Notes under the pieces: model-generated
The model's database searches: none
What the model was told of the DNA's origin: nothing
Seen by the model: the letters and a program-made list of their open reading frames with translations, nothing else
Translations under genes and position numbers: made by a program
NCBI GenBank assembly: GCA_016584495.1
Contig: WAID01000002.1
Location: 1,054,001 to 1,118,000, forward strand
Source of the DNA: Celoporthe dispersa
Taxonomy: Eukaryota > Ascomycota > Sordariomycetes > Diaporthales > Cryphonectriaceae
DNA: 64,000 nt
Reading direction: 5' to 3'
In this document: positions 33,739 to 44,205 of the stretch, piece by piece
Layout: every line of letters starts with the position of its first letter
Numbering within the stretch: position 1 is the first letter of the stretch

Positions 33739-34579
33739 ATGCCTGAACTGACTCTTCTCTCCTCTGATTCTGCGCTCACAGACGCACCAAAACTGAAACT
33801 CGGCGAAAATGATCAGCTCGAAGTCTACGGCTCAGGGGGAGCGGAGAGCCCTCCTCGTGGTCTCGAGGCGAAATCAGGAGGCAGTCATCGAGCAGCCGTG
33901 GCTCAGCGTGCAGGAAGCAGACCTAGCGAGCAGTCTCCTCGAGACGATCCGGATCCGGCATCTGAAGCCTGATGAGCCGCTTCTGATCGAGGCCAGTGCG
34001 TCACAGACAGCTCTCCTACGATGTCTAGAGGGACATCCCATCGTCAGACACACCATGACGAGACCCGTCCTCCTGGAGGAGGCCCTCCCGCCGCAGCCCG
34101 AGGGAGTGCGGTCCCGGGAGATGACGAGTGGAGAGGCGGCAGCCTTCTTGGAGGAGCTCGAGAACAGCTACGCGGTGACGCTGATGGAGAACAGCGGGGG
34201 CTCTGCGGACCTGGAGAAGTGGAGGCTGCAGTCGAAGTGGTCGCTCGAGAGGACACTCCCGCAGCGGGGCGAGACGCCTGGACACTCATTCCTCATCATC
34301 GAGGACGACGAGGCACAGCAGGTTGGCGTGCTCTGGGTGGGACTGAGCCAGGCAACCAAGGTGTCTTTCTGCTACAAGATCGAGGTCAAGGCTCACAGGC
34401 GCAGGCTGGGGTACGGGACGAAGCTGTTGGCGGTATGGGGGCGGCACGCCGCCGAGCAAGGTGCGACGCTGCTGGAGTTGAACGTCTGGGGCAAGAATGT
34501 TGGTGCGCAAAAGTTTTATGCCCAGGCTGGATTTGCCGTTGCGAGGACGACATTCCGGCTTGAGGAGCAGCCTTGCTAG
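33739..34579 (+). CDS. GNAT-family N-acetyltransferase
   Basis: An acetyl-CoA-dependent acetyltransferase; the acceptor is unknown. Single exon, about 279 residues. The GNAT core is at the C-terminus: GHSFLIIEDDEAQQVGVLWVG, then motif A with VKAHRRRLGYGTKLLAVWGR (R-x-x-G-x-G/A acetyl-CoA loop), and LELNVWGKNVGAQKFYAQAG, the typical motif B ending with a bulky GF. The N-terminal 130 residues (MPELTLLSSDSAL ...) are an extra domain. A G5 run at 33835-33839 has one base too many: with G4 the segment ...QLEVYGSG joins ERRALLVVSRRN and the length becomes divisible by three. If taken as given, translation from 33809 would still make a shorter GNAT protein. Confidence 0.8.
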
Positions 34580-35095
34580 AGTATTCTCAATCGTCTAGAA
34601 TACAGAACGACATGCTGCAGAGCCCCGACAAGTTCGGTTTTGGGTCGTGCGTGTGAAGCTTCAAGGTTTGTCTGTAGTATTGCTCTGGTGCTTCCAAGAC
34701 GCATATCTTCAGACATCTTCTGTGTCTTCCTTTCCACACCATGCTAGGACGGGCACTGGCCGCAGTCCTTGGCGCTGCAACTAACAAGAGTTGGCTCGAC
34801 TTTCTCACATGCGCGGGGCGTGAGCTTCGCGCGAAATTGCCTGAGCCATCTGCTATGGTTCCTTCGGTGTATCGACTGCCGGCCAGTTGCAGGCCGTGGC
34901 GCCACTGCTGTTGTCCTCAGATGGTCTCTGGGTACGGTGTGGTACGCTCTGCTCTCCATCGTCCTGGAAGGTGGGTTTTGGGATTCTAATCTCGTCTCTT
35001 GGGATCCGTACAGTCGGGATATTGTCCCCATCTCAGGGGCGAGCGCACGGCATAAGCCTTGTCAGGGTCGAGTGTGACATGTATATGGCTCCACG
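34580..35095. other. Intergenic, convergent 3' flanks
   Basis: 516 bp between two tail-to-tail genes. Nothing recognisable. Confidence 0.4.
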
Positions 35096-35412
35096 TTATG
35101 ACCTGCTGCTGCCAGTGTCGTCCTCGTCGTCCGTCTTCCTAAAGCCCAGGAGCTCGCCCACGCGGCCGCCGGGCTTGGGCACGGGCATTCGCGTTTGCCT
35201 CTCCTCCCTTCCTGCTCCATCAAGTCTCCCTGGGCCAGGTCATTGAACTGCACTATCCCGTCCCTGACCGTGGGCTCCTGTGGTTGTATCCTCCGCCTCC
35301 GCCTCCTCCGACCGTTCGCGTCTTCTATTATCTCCCCGTCGGCGTAAGCGATCCTTGGCGCAGGACATGGAAGGACGTGGGGCAGGGCCACCACAAAGAA
35401 GCTCGCAAGCAT
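35096..35412 (-). CDS. Small secreted or ER protein, one frame break
   Basis: I do not recognise a family. The N-terminus is a signal peptide (MLASFFVVALPHVLPCPAPR-IAYA) followed by DGEIIEDANG, a run of Arg, and RDGIVQFNDLA. A second frame then carries MPVPKPGGRVGELLGFRK and an acidic Ser-rich end to a TAA at 35096-35098. Joining the two needs one base added (or two removed) between about 35175 and 35205, which gives 105 residues. Without it the first frame runs on to 35062 with a Cys/Ala/Thr-rich tail that looks like noncoding sequence. The coherent basic and acidic ends support the joined reading. Confidence 0.55.
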
Positions 35413-36167
35413 CGTGGTCGCAAGAGGGAGGAGGTCATGCGTGACCTGGGATGCAGATGTGGGGGTGGCATGATGTCGGGCCGGGTTTGGTCGTGAGGGC
35501 GCAGAGGAGGTCCTGCAGACTGGGTAAGCAAGTGCCCGTAAGGGTAGTCGTCTGCACTGTCAGAAGCTTACAAGAGCTCTGGGCAGGCTTCCTCCACCAC
35601 ATGCCAAGGTCTGGTCGTGTGAGGTTCTCTGGTCTGGTCCAGGCGAGGAGCGATGAAGTGACAAGGTGACGGAATGCACAGGGTCGAAAAATCGCGAGAC
35701 TTGGTAGGCAAGCTCTAAATAACTGCAAGCTGATTGGTCAATTCTCAGAGCGGAAAACCCACTGGGCCAGCTGGAAATTTAGCGCACTGGGCGCCTGCGT
35801 TTGCCTCTGGAAGAGGCTCTAGACAAGTTTTTGTGGGGCCCAAAGCGCCACCCACTCCCCTAAAATCTGGGGAAGGGCATCCCACTGAATGAGCCGCCCT
35901 GCATTGTTGCATCGCGCATCTTTTTTTAGACGATGAGCCCATCCTTAAACTTTTGGCCCTCCACATTAACCGACAACCACTCCCCTTCCTCCACCACGAA
36001 CCACAGCGCCCTGTTTGACAACATTACGAAATACAATACATAGAGCCTGGTAACCGATGCAATACGATACGATACACCGCATGATGAGATAATCCCGATC
36101 GATCGAGGATAACTGCAAGGCCCTTTTGCGAAAGGCTTGCGCGGTCGCAGCCCGGAGAGCTGTGAAG
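35413..36167. other. Intergenic, divergent promoters of the small protein and PP4
   Basis: 755 bp. It probably holds the PP4 promoter and leader. No TATA box, tRNA or repeat is apparent. Confidence 0.4.
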
Positions 36168-37710
36168 ATGAGCGATCTCGACAAGTGAGCGCATACATAT
36201 CCTTGGGCGACTGAGTTTTTCTTTTGCCTTTTGACTAGTCGCATGCTGATAACCATGCGCATCATAGAGCCATCGCACAGCTGCGAGCATGTCGCCCGAT
36301 ACCGGAGGCCCAGGTCCGCGAGATCTGCCACAAGGCGAGGGAGTTATTGATAGAGGAGGGCAATGTTGTCACAGTCTGCGCGCCCGTGACGGTATGCAGA
36401 TGAGGTCTTGGGACAGGCGCTGGGAAACATAGTGGATGGGAAGTGCTGACGACTGGATAGATATGCGGCGATATCCACGGCCAGTTCCATGATCTGATGG
36501 AGCTCTTCAGGGTCGGCGGTGATGTCCCAGACACCAACTACCTGTTCATGGGTATGAGGCTGCCTGCTCCTTCTTGTCGCCCCTCCGGCCTGAGTCCTGA
36601 GCCACGCGCGCTGACCTTCTGTCTTGTTCCTCGCATCTAGGCGATTTCGTCGACCGCGGCTTCTACTCCCTCGAATCCTTCCTCCTCCTCCTCTGCCTCA
36701 AAGTCCGCTACCCCGACCGCATGACCCTCATTAGGGGCAACCACGAGTCCCGACAGATCACGACAGTGTACGGCTTCTACGACGAGTGCCTTAGGAAGTA
36801 CGGCAGCGCGAACGTATGGCGATATTGTTGTGACGTCTTTGACTACCTCGCCCTGGGCGCCATCGTCCTAGGCACATCAAACATCCTCTACCCCGCCACC
36901 GAAACCTCCACCGCCCGCGAGTATCGAGAGCAGAACACGGAGATTGAAGTCTGTAACTCGGACCGACAAGTGATCAGCCGTTTCCCGCGCCGGCCAGTAG
37001 ATGCTGAGCAGCCCACCAAGAGTCCCAACAGCGGAGCAGCGGCCAGTGGTGGTGGTAATGGTGGTGGTGGTGGCGGCGGCGGCGACAAGACCGGGCCCCC
37101 TGGTTCCGGCGCATCAGGCTCAAGCAGCGGCTCCGTGGGCAACCCAGCAGGCGCCGTTCTGTGCGTCCATGGCGGTCTCTCCCCCCTGATAGACACCGTG
37201 GATAAGATCCGTCTGCTCGACCGCAAGCAGGAGGTCCCGCACGAGGGGGCCATGTGCGACCTGCTGTGGTCCGACCCCGACGACATCGACGGCTGGGGCC
37301 TGTCGCCACGTGGCGCAGGGTTCCTGTTCGGGGCCGACATCGTCAGGTCCTTCAACCACAAGAACAACCTGTCGCTGATCGCAAGGGCACACCAGCTCGT
37401 CATGGAGGGCTTCAAGGAGATGTTCGACACCAGCATCGTGACTGTCTGGTCGGCTCCGAACTACTGCTACCGCTGTGGCAACGTGGCCGCGATACTGGAG
37501 CTGTCCGAAGACGAGTCAGGGCTGGGCGTGTTTTCCAGGAGCAACGGGGATGTGAACCGGAGCAATGGCGTGCCCGCCCGAGGCGCCACGACGGAGAATG
37601 AGGTGCCGGTGGATATGGGACCGGCCAGGCGTTACAGGGTGTTCCAGGCCGCGCCGCAAGACGCGAGGGGGATGCCGGCCAAGAAGCCGGTTGCTGACTA
37701 CTTCTTGTGA
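36168..37710 (+). CDS. Protein phosphatase 4 catalytic subunit (Pph3/PP4c)
   Basis: A PPP-family Ser/Thr phosphatase. PP4 acts in DNA-damage checkpoint recovery and other nuclear signalling. Exons: 36168-36184, 36268-36391, 36461-36551, 36641-37710; 433 residues. Metal-binding motifs GDIHG (50-54), GDFVDRG (78-84) and RGNHESRQ (109-116) are intact, as are CVHGGLSP and WSAPNYCYRCGN. The C-terminus AKKPVADYFL is the methylated PP2A-group tail. The preceding AAPQDARGMP matches PP4 rather than PP2A, PP6 or Ppg1. About 90 extra residues, Gly/Ser-rich, are inserted at roughly 153-245, before the CVHGG strand. Its C6 run at 37181-37186 is in frame. Confidence 0.9.
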
Positions 37711-37949
37711 TCTGGGGGTTGGTTGTTGTTGATTTTTTTTTTGCTGTTGTTGCACTAGAACAGATCGCATACGTGATACCTCGTTTGGCTGGTAAAGTCG
37801 TAGCTGGTAAGATGACCAGCGTGTCCCCGTTAAATCGGCAGGTTTAAGGAGCGTCCCTCTACATTTATGCTGATAAGATGTGCAAATGTCCTCAGTGGAG
37901 AACAAGATGCCCTTCTATATGTTGTCTACAAGAAGCAATCCACTTTAGT

Positions 37950-40900
37950 TCACTTACCAGACTCGTCCTTCGAACGTCCTGCACCTGATAGGCCTCGGCC
38001 CTTCTTCCTGTATGCCTCTATAGCTCCCTTCCACTTTGTAACCTTCAGAGCCAGCCCACTTTCGGGCGTGACATAAACCATTCCCGTCATGCCCACGGGC
38101 GGCCTCCCATGCACATCAGCCTGTCTACTCGCCCATTTCGCATAGTATGAATACTCATACCTCCTCACCTCGTCTCCATAGCTGTCCTCGTGCTCGCCCA
38201 GCGCCGCCAGGTCCCGGGCCAGTGCCCTCCACCCGCCCACGGTCGTGGGCTCGTCCGCCCGCGTGAGGTTCCACGTCACGGGCGCGAGGCGCTGTTCCGA
38301 CTCTTCCATGGTCGCGCCCCGCAGCCCAGAGAAGTGCGCGTCGCTCCAGTCATCCCTGGAAAGGTTATCGTTGTATATCCACAGCACCCTGTGCAGACCC
38401 CGATCAAAGTCCTGCACGGGAATCTGCGCGTAAAAGAGCTGGTCGTCATTCTGGTAGGCCACGCCGACGCACGCCGCGATGCTCCACCGCTCGAGCCAGG
38501 CCGCACCGACCCTGGCGGCCTGGTCGATCCTGAACATGTTCCTGTTGTTCATCTGCAGGTCTGGGTGCGCTTCGCACGCCAGGTGGTTGAAGATGCTCTG
38601 CAGCTCGTGCAGCGTCGGCACGGGCACCTCGGGAAACTGGTGTTCTATGCTCAGCCGGAGGGCGTGCCATGCGCACCGCAGCCCTGTGCCCGGCGTCTGG
38701 AGCTTCCGTGGGCCGTAGGGAAAGTCCTGCTCGAACTGGGTCCGCCACAGGCGCTCCGGGTTTGTCTCTGGGCTTGGCTTTGTTCCTCGCCTGGGATCAT
38801 GGTACACGACGGACTCGGCGTCCGCGGTGAGGCCCTCGAGATCCGCCTCGTGGAACCGCAGGCAGCTCATGAGCATGGCAGGGGGCATCTCCTTCAGCGC
38901 ACGGAGGTACAGCTCGCGGCGGAGCGTGCAGGCCTCGACGTACTTCTCCAGCCGGCGGACGAGACCCTCGAACCATGTCAGCTCGTCTGGGCCTGGTGGG
39001 GAGCTTTTGCGCCTCGCGAGGTCCTCGTAGGCCTGAGCCTGGCTCATGTTGAAGATGAAGCTGTCGTACGTGAGCTGCGGCCGCGGCTTCAGAGAGACGA
39101 GGCGCGTGAGCTCATCTGTCGGGTCTGGTTGTTGGGGCTCGTTTGGCGGGTCGAGGACAAGGTTCTCTTTAGATCTGGCTGCTTGCAGCCTTTTTGCCTC
39201 CTGTAGTGTATCGCGGTGGGTGGTGACCCCCTCATCAGTTTGGGTATTGAGGCTGGCGTCGTTTTCACTCCTTAGGAATATCTGCTTCCACTGGTCAAAC
39301 AGACCCGCCCTGAGCACTGCGTTGTGATTCCCGTCGAGGTTGAGGTGTCTTTCTTTCCATATCTTTTCTTGAGCAACGGCCCTCCAGTGAGCCAGCTGGG
39401 ACTTCTTGAAAGCCTGGACCCATCCGTATTGTAGCAGCAGCCCTGACGAAGGATCATTGTCCTCTTCGAATCTGAATTGCGACGCATCGGGTAGGGAAGG
39501 ATACGGGCCGCTGTAGCTCTCAAGATGTGTCCGCCCTGTTGAGCCGATGCCCTTGGCTGGCAAGAGAGGCACCCTGCCAAGGCTCGTCTTCACGTCGTCG
39601 GCGAACCTTACTCTCTTCACAGCATTGCCGCTTTCAGACAATTGCGCATCCTCACCCGCCGGGCGATGTTTCTCGGCCTGTACCTTGAGGGCGGAAGCCC
39701 GGGACTTCGCAGATGCAACGGACATGCGGGTATCGATCTTGGTCCGCGGTAGGATCGTGGATCTCGATGCCAGGGCTTCGATGATGCCTTTGGGTTGTTG
39801 TAGGTGGCTCCTGGGAGGCGTCGGGGGTCTCGCTCTTAGGTGTATCTTTGCTGTGTATGACGATGAAGGCGTGCTTCGATTCGGATATCGAGCGGCCCCG
39901 AGGCTTGTAAGTTTTGGTGGTGGCGGTGGAAGAACATTTTGGATTGGTCTGGTGGTATTATTAGGTCTCGGTAGAGGGAATCTTATCATCTCGCCACCTC
40001 TTGGTCCAGTTCCCAGTTGATTCGATATGACAGGCTTTCCAGTCGCTGGTAGCTTTGGATATAACGGGTACTCTTTTCCTCCCAGCACTGGCAGGACCGG
40101 GTATCGTACCAACCCTAAATTATTATTATTATTATTATTACCCGATGGAGCGGCAGCCAGAGCCTCAGCCCCAGCAGTATCGACTGCATCTTGGGTATCA
40201 TGATTAGTTCGAGGCATGAGGAGTTGGTAGAGAGCTTGGAATTTCAATGGAATGTGTTATTTATCCTACCTGGTTTATGCTCGAGGAGTACTGGTGGTGG
40301 TTCGTTCCCACTGTTCTGATGCGATGTGATCTGGGTTTCGGGCACGGGAACAATCTCTTGAGAAGGCGGAGCTATGATTTCGGAGGCCCTTCTGATAGCT
40401 GAGATTGGTTCGTTGGCCAAAGCGCTCGGCTGAGACGGCCGAGACAGGAGCATATCCTGAGGAGCATCCGACGGGCCCCCCTCTTGAGCCAAACCTTCTC
40501 CTATCGAAGGCTTTTCTGTGGATGCTACTCTTGTCGAGCCAGCTCCTGCCGACCTGCCAGACCTAGCGTTTCTTTCGATACTAAGAAGCTCAAACGGCTT
40601 CTGGTCCCAGGGCATCAGAGCCGGCCGTGCAGGACGTCCCGTCTCAAAGACATTAGCCTGGATGAGGTGATATGTGCGCAGGAACGCCCAGGACGGCGGT
40701 GCCTCGTCTGCCCACCGCATCTCTTCCTCGGCGAGATCCTGGCGAGGTTCCATGCCGCTCCCAGCCTGGAGGGCCTGTTCCTGCGCCTCCAGGTGAAGCG
40801 TGGTGGCCCTGCGGAGAAGTTTCTCGCAGACGTGGATGAGGCCCCTGACGCAGGCTCTGGAGCCCTCGTCGATGTTGGGGTTTTGCGCTTCGGCGTCGAG

Positions 40901-41207
40901 ACCTCGCACGAATCGGGTCACCATGTACACGAAGTTGTGTTCTGAGCGGATTATGTCCCAGACTTTGAGATGCTGTCCCTGCCTGCTGAGGTCCCAGTAG
41001 TAGCTGACGTTGTTGGCGTAGTCGAAGACCTGGTATGCTCTGTTGTTATATGATCAGCATGGGGCCCCACAAGCTCTGGAGTAATCGTAGGGAGTTTTGT
41101 CTTACGTACAGGTTGTGGAAATACTCGTGCCGGGACTGCAAGGTGTACATTTCGATCAACTGGTGAGCCTCCCGGGTCTCCCGGTCTATTTGCATAGTAC
41201 GCCTCAT
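37950..41207 (-). CDS. Large protein of unknown function with a Cys-His core
   Basis: Three exons (41207-41110, 41039-40270, 40183-37950) give 1033 residues with no frame break. Introns are 70 nt (GTACGT...CAACAG) and 86 nt (GTAGGA...ACTAATC...GCAG). The N-terminal 170 residues are a helical domain (RHEYFHNLAYQVFDYANNVS, SEHNFVYMVTRFVRGLDAEA). The middle is disordered, with a poly-Asn run (40118-40140). The C-terminal half holds GTGLRCAWHALRLSIEHQF, a Trp-rich region and FYAQIPVQDFDRGLHRVLWI. A small residue-rich turn ahead of R-C-x-W-H-A-L is reminiscent of OTU or papain-like active-site helices, but that is a guess. The end is uncertain: the last codons GGTAAGTGA contain a good splice donor, so a short further exon may exist downstream of 37950. 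Confidence 0.7.
40118..40140. repeat. (ATT)n coding microsatellite, poly-Asn
   Basis: About seven ATT units on the plus strand encode the poly-Asn run in the 1033-residue protein on the minus strand. Confidence 0.85.
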
Positions 41208-41866
41208 GGTAATTATGATGCACACCTCAGCACGAAGGAGAGATAATCAGAAGTTGGCGAATTTCCCGAAGGCAATCTTGAAGATGCGAGCTGGCGAGTC
41301 CTTGAAAAAGAAGAGATTCGATGCCGAAGGACCCCAGGTCAAGCCAAACAAAGAAGTCAACACCCTTTCCAGAGCCGATGCATTGCTCACAAATTAGACT
41401 TACAGAGGTGTGACAATGGTGTCTTTTTTAGAGCAGTGCTGCTGTACTTTTGCCATAGCGGGTGGGCTTTAGGCCTTTGAACTCGATCTTTCCGCCAAAC
41501 ACATGCCATGAGGCCTTGAGAATAGCACGGACATGCATGGGCATCTAGACTGAACAAAGACTTGGTCCAAGTAATTCTACAAAGCGCTGCGGTATTATCG
41601 GCAAAGCTAAAAATTGTCCGTGTTTCCAATTCTCTGGGTTCCAAGAGTGATCTCTACTTTATTCCGTTGTGCTAGAAGTCTGCTTTCAAAGCCATAGCTT
41701 CTCTGAATAACTCTCATAAAATAGTGCAGCAGATTTCCATTCTTCTTACATCACAGGCAGGTAAAAGATGATATAACAAAATTAATATTATATAACAATA
41801 GTTTTGTTACTACTACATGACTTACATTAATGGCTCCTCAAATGCGAGAAGAATGTCCGAGGTTGC
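41208..41866. other. Intergenic between minus-strand genes
   Basis: 659 bp with an AT-rich part (41740-41820) that probably contains RING-gene 3' processing signals. Its left part is the promoter of the 1033-residue gene. Confidence 0.4.
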
Positions 41867-42472
41867 CTACCACTGCGAGGTAAATGCAGCAGTGGCCTCT
41901 GTCGACAGCTTGTTGGCAACAATTTTAAACTGCTGCTGCAGGGTCACGAGCCGATATTTGATCGCAGCCTTCTGACGCTCATCAGCCATCTGATACTGGG
42001 AATGCATCAACTGAAAGCTCTCACTCAGACTCGTCAGTATAGTCTCGCTCGCGACCTTATTAGAAGCAACACAGCACTTGGCGCACTGGTCTGGAATCAC
42101 ACCACCCATGGGGATGGTGTCGGGCAGAGAGAGAAGATTCTCCCTGGTGATCACACGGCCCTCCAGGGGGTGCGAGCAGAGCTCGTAGCTGAGCGGGAGC
42201 CGGCAGAAGGGACACTCGGGCTTGTGCTCGAGACACTTGTCCATGCACCTCTGGCAGGCCACATGGCCACAGGGGATGATGGTCAGGGATGTGCCCGGGA
42301 GGCTGTCGTCCTCATGGCGGAGCTCGAGCTGGTTGGCCTGGCAGATGCCGCACAGCCCGAGGCTTGCGTTCTGGTCCGTGTAGAGGGTAATCTGGGGGTA
42401 TGGCAGGAAGTTTGAGTATGGAGTGCTCTTGAAGAGAGCCTCAGCCAAGTCCAGCCTGCCACTGTGAGCCAT
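41867..42472 (-). CDS. C3HC4 RING-finger protein
   Basis: A probable E3 ubiquitin ligase. 201 residues, one exon. The RING ligands are all present: Cys41, Cys44, Cys68, His70, Cys73, Cys76, Cys87 and Cys90, in CGIC, PCGHVACQRC and CPFC, with a slightly long first loop (23 residues). The C-terminal 60 residues look helical or coiled (LSESFQLMHSQYQMADERQK). I chose the ATG at 42472 because it places MAHSGRLDLAEALF just before the domain. The frame stays open further upstream, but that part is Ser/Cys/Asn-rich and follows the TATA-like element. No membrane segment is seen. Confidence 0.8.
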   Translation of the reverse strand: MAHSGRLDLAEALFKSTPYSNFLPYPQITLYTDQNASLGLCGICQANQLELRHEDDSLPGTSLTIIPCGHVACQRCMDKCLEHKPECPFCRLPLSYELCSHPLEGRVITRENLLSLPDTIPMGGVIPDQCAKCCVASNKVASETILTSLSESFQLMHSQYQMADERQKAAIKYRLVTLQQQFKIVANKLSTEATAAFTSQW

Positions 42473-42969
42473 CTTCGAGCGAGTACAGTAGCAAGGTCTT
42501 CTGTTTTCTTCCAGAGAGTTCGAATATGAGAGTACGCTTATATTGATGGAGAAGATGGCAAACCTCGTAGGATCCCGGGTAGTGATTTTCAAACTGGAGA
42601 GATCTTGTGATATGACTGAGTCTCACCTGTGAGCTGGCCGAGTTTATATAACAGGCCAGGCTGCCTAGCATGATGAGTCCTCGCCCTCATACTGAACAAG
42701 TGCATTGTTCTTCACCATAAAACGTCGTCGACAAGACAAAGGCCAGGTCTGCGCGTCTCTATAAGAGAAACAAAAGGCCTTGAGAGGCATGCAATGTATA
42801 ATCTGCTAAAAGAAGAAGCATCTGCTCTGGGCATCAAGTCAATGGTCATGCTCACCCAAAGCCAAGGCATTTTCAGATTGGTAGTTCCATATTTAAATGC
42901 AAGAAACGGAGAAAGAAATAAACAAAACCTGCTTGGGCGAAATGAAACACGGAGAGTAGTCGAGGTGCA
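42473..42969. other. Intergenic, divergent promoters
   Basis: About 500 bp with the RING-gene TATA box. The plus-strand gene may begin later than 42970, in which case this region extends to about 43170. Confidence 0.4.
42643..42650 (-). promoter_or_regulatory. TATA box of the RING-finger gene
   Basis: TATATAAA on the minus strand, about 170 bp upstream of the chosen ATG at 42472. This supports the downstream start. Confidence 0.5.
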
Positions 42970-44205
42970 ATGGCTGCCGGTGGGAACGGGCACAACTTGA
43001 GCCTTGCAGGGATTTACCCTAACCCTAGCATCATGATCCTAGAAATCTCATCAAGGCGGCAGCTCGACTTGAACTTAAGACACGAGACTCGACCCGAACA
43101 TCCATCCACCCACTCGACTTCCTGCCATCTGCGCTGCGGGATTCGCCTTGCCACACCCAGTGCCATCGTCCATGCAGCCGCCCAGTGGCATTTTCCACCC
43201 GCCCTGCGCGTGTACCAGGTCTGGGGCACGCACCAGGGCGTGGGCAAGACCGTCCTCTCGACCGTCCTGTGCTGGGCTGCTGCGCGGTCGAGGCGTGCTA
43301 AGGGGGCCCGCGACCACGTCGGCTTCCTGAAACCCCTCACTGTCGGCGACGAGAAGGTGTCTGACAACGAAGTCGTGTTGCGTGCCTTCTTTCAGCTGCT
43401 GCAGGGGAAAACCTTGCCCACCTGGTTCAAGAGCAGAACCCTCTTCCACCAAGAGGAACTGTGGGAGGATAAGATCCCACAGGTAAGCACTGGACCCCGG
43501 GATCCCCTCCCAGCTGAGCTCCTTATACAGCGTACTAACAGTGACCTCTCACAGACCAAGACCAACCTCAAGGATAGCGACTTACTAGAGGGTATTCGAC
43601 AATATGCCGCTGCCCATGCTGACCTGGACCCCCCGGGCGGCTGGCTATTCCTGGAGACCCTCAACCACCAGGAGCACCCTCTGCCTTCTGGAAACCGCCA
43701 GGCAGATGTCTACCGCGCCCTGAACCTCCCTGCCATCCTCGTCGGGTCCAGCAGCGGAGACGGCGTGGACAGGACGATCCATGCCTACGAGGACCTGCGC
43801 CGGCGCGAGTACGATGTCCAGGCGGTGGTGGTCTTCAAGGATGGTACCGAGAATCATGAGCGGGCCGTGGAGCACTTTGAAAAGGAAAAGGTCCCCTGCC
43901 TGCCTCTACGACAGATCCCAGAGCGCCACCCAGACGGCCGCAGGGATCGCAACATCATGCGCAATTACTGGAGCGGCGTGGCGCGGTCGAATGCTATCAA
44001 GGACCTCTTGCGCGACCTGTACACCCGCCACAACAGACGCGTCACAGAGCTCGAGGCTTCGGGTGCTGTGCCCGATGAGGCGTCCGAGGAGGGACCTCTT
44101 GATGCTGCTTCTGGCGAGCCGGCGACACCGCAGGAGGAATCTGTATGGGCACGAAAGCTGGAATTCTCGTTTGCCGTGCCAGGGAAGCACAAGCACAAGG
44201 TCTAA
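42970..44205 (+). CDS. Dethiobiotin synthetase (BioD)-like protein, not fused to an aminotransferase
   Basis: A P-loop protein related to dethiobiotin synthetase, which closes the ureido ring in biotin synthesis using ATP and CO2. Exons 42970-43482 and 43555-44205; the 72-nt intron (GTAAGC...CTAAC...CACAG) has no stop and is a multiple of three. 387 residues if spliced. Motifs: LRVYQVWGTHQGVGKT (P-loop), GGWLFLETLNH, and LNLPAILVGSSSGDGVDRT, the switch region. The tail (SVWARKLEFSFAVPGKHKHKV) ends the protein where ascomycete bifunctional BIO3-BIO1 enzymes pass into the aminotransferase. The N-terminus before the P-loop is long and unlike the family. A start at 43171 (ATGCAGCCGCCC) with one more T in the following T4 would give a usual short N-terminus. 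The switch-region residues look degenerate, so activity is uncertain. Confidence 0.7.
   Translation: MAAGGNGHNLSLAGIYPNPSIMILEISSRRQLDLNLRHETRPEHPSTHSTSCHLRCGIRLATPSAIVHAAAQWHFPPALRVYQVWGTHQGVGKTVLSTVLCWAAARSRRAKGARDHVGFLKPLTVGDEKVSDNEVVLRAFFQLLQGKTLPTWFKSRTLFHQEELWEDKIPQVSTGPRDPLPAELLIQRTNSDLSQTKTNLKDSDLLEGIRQYAAAHADLDPPGGWLFLETLNHQEHPLPSGNRQADVYRALNLPAILVGSSSGDGVDRTIHAYEDLRRREYDVQAVVVFKDGTENHERAVEHFEKEKVPCLPLRQIPERHPDGRRDRNIMRNYWSGVARSNAIKDLLRDLYTRHNRRVTELEASGAVPDEASEEGPLDAASGEPATPQEESVWARKLEFSFAVPGKHKHKV

Noticed and set aside
38190..39206. 338-codon open frame on the plus strand
   Set aside because: It is antisense to the intact 1033-residue gene and reflects GC-rich third positions there.
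41867..42592. Longer start for the RING protein at 42592
   Set aside because: The extra 40 residues are uncharacteristic. The TATA box at 42643-42650 lies close to 42592, which would leave almost no leader.
43017..43028. Telomere-like CCCTAACCCTAG
   Set aside because: Only two units and no array, so not a telomere or interstitial telomeric tract.
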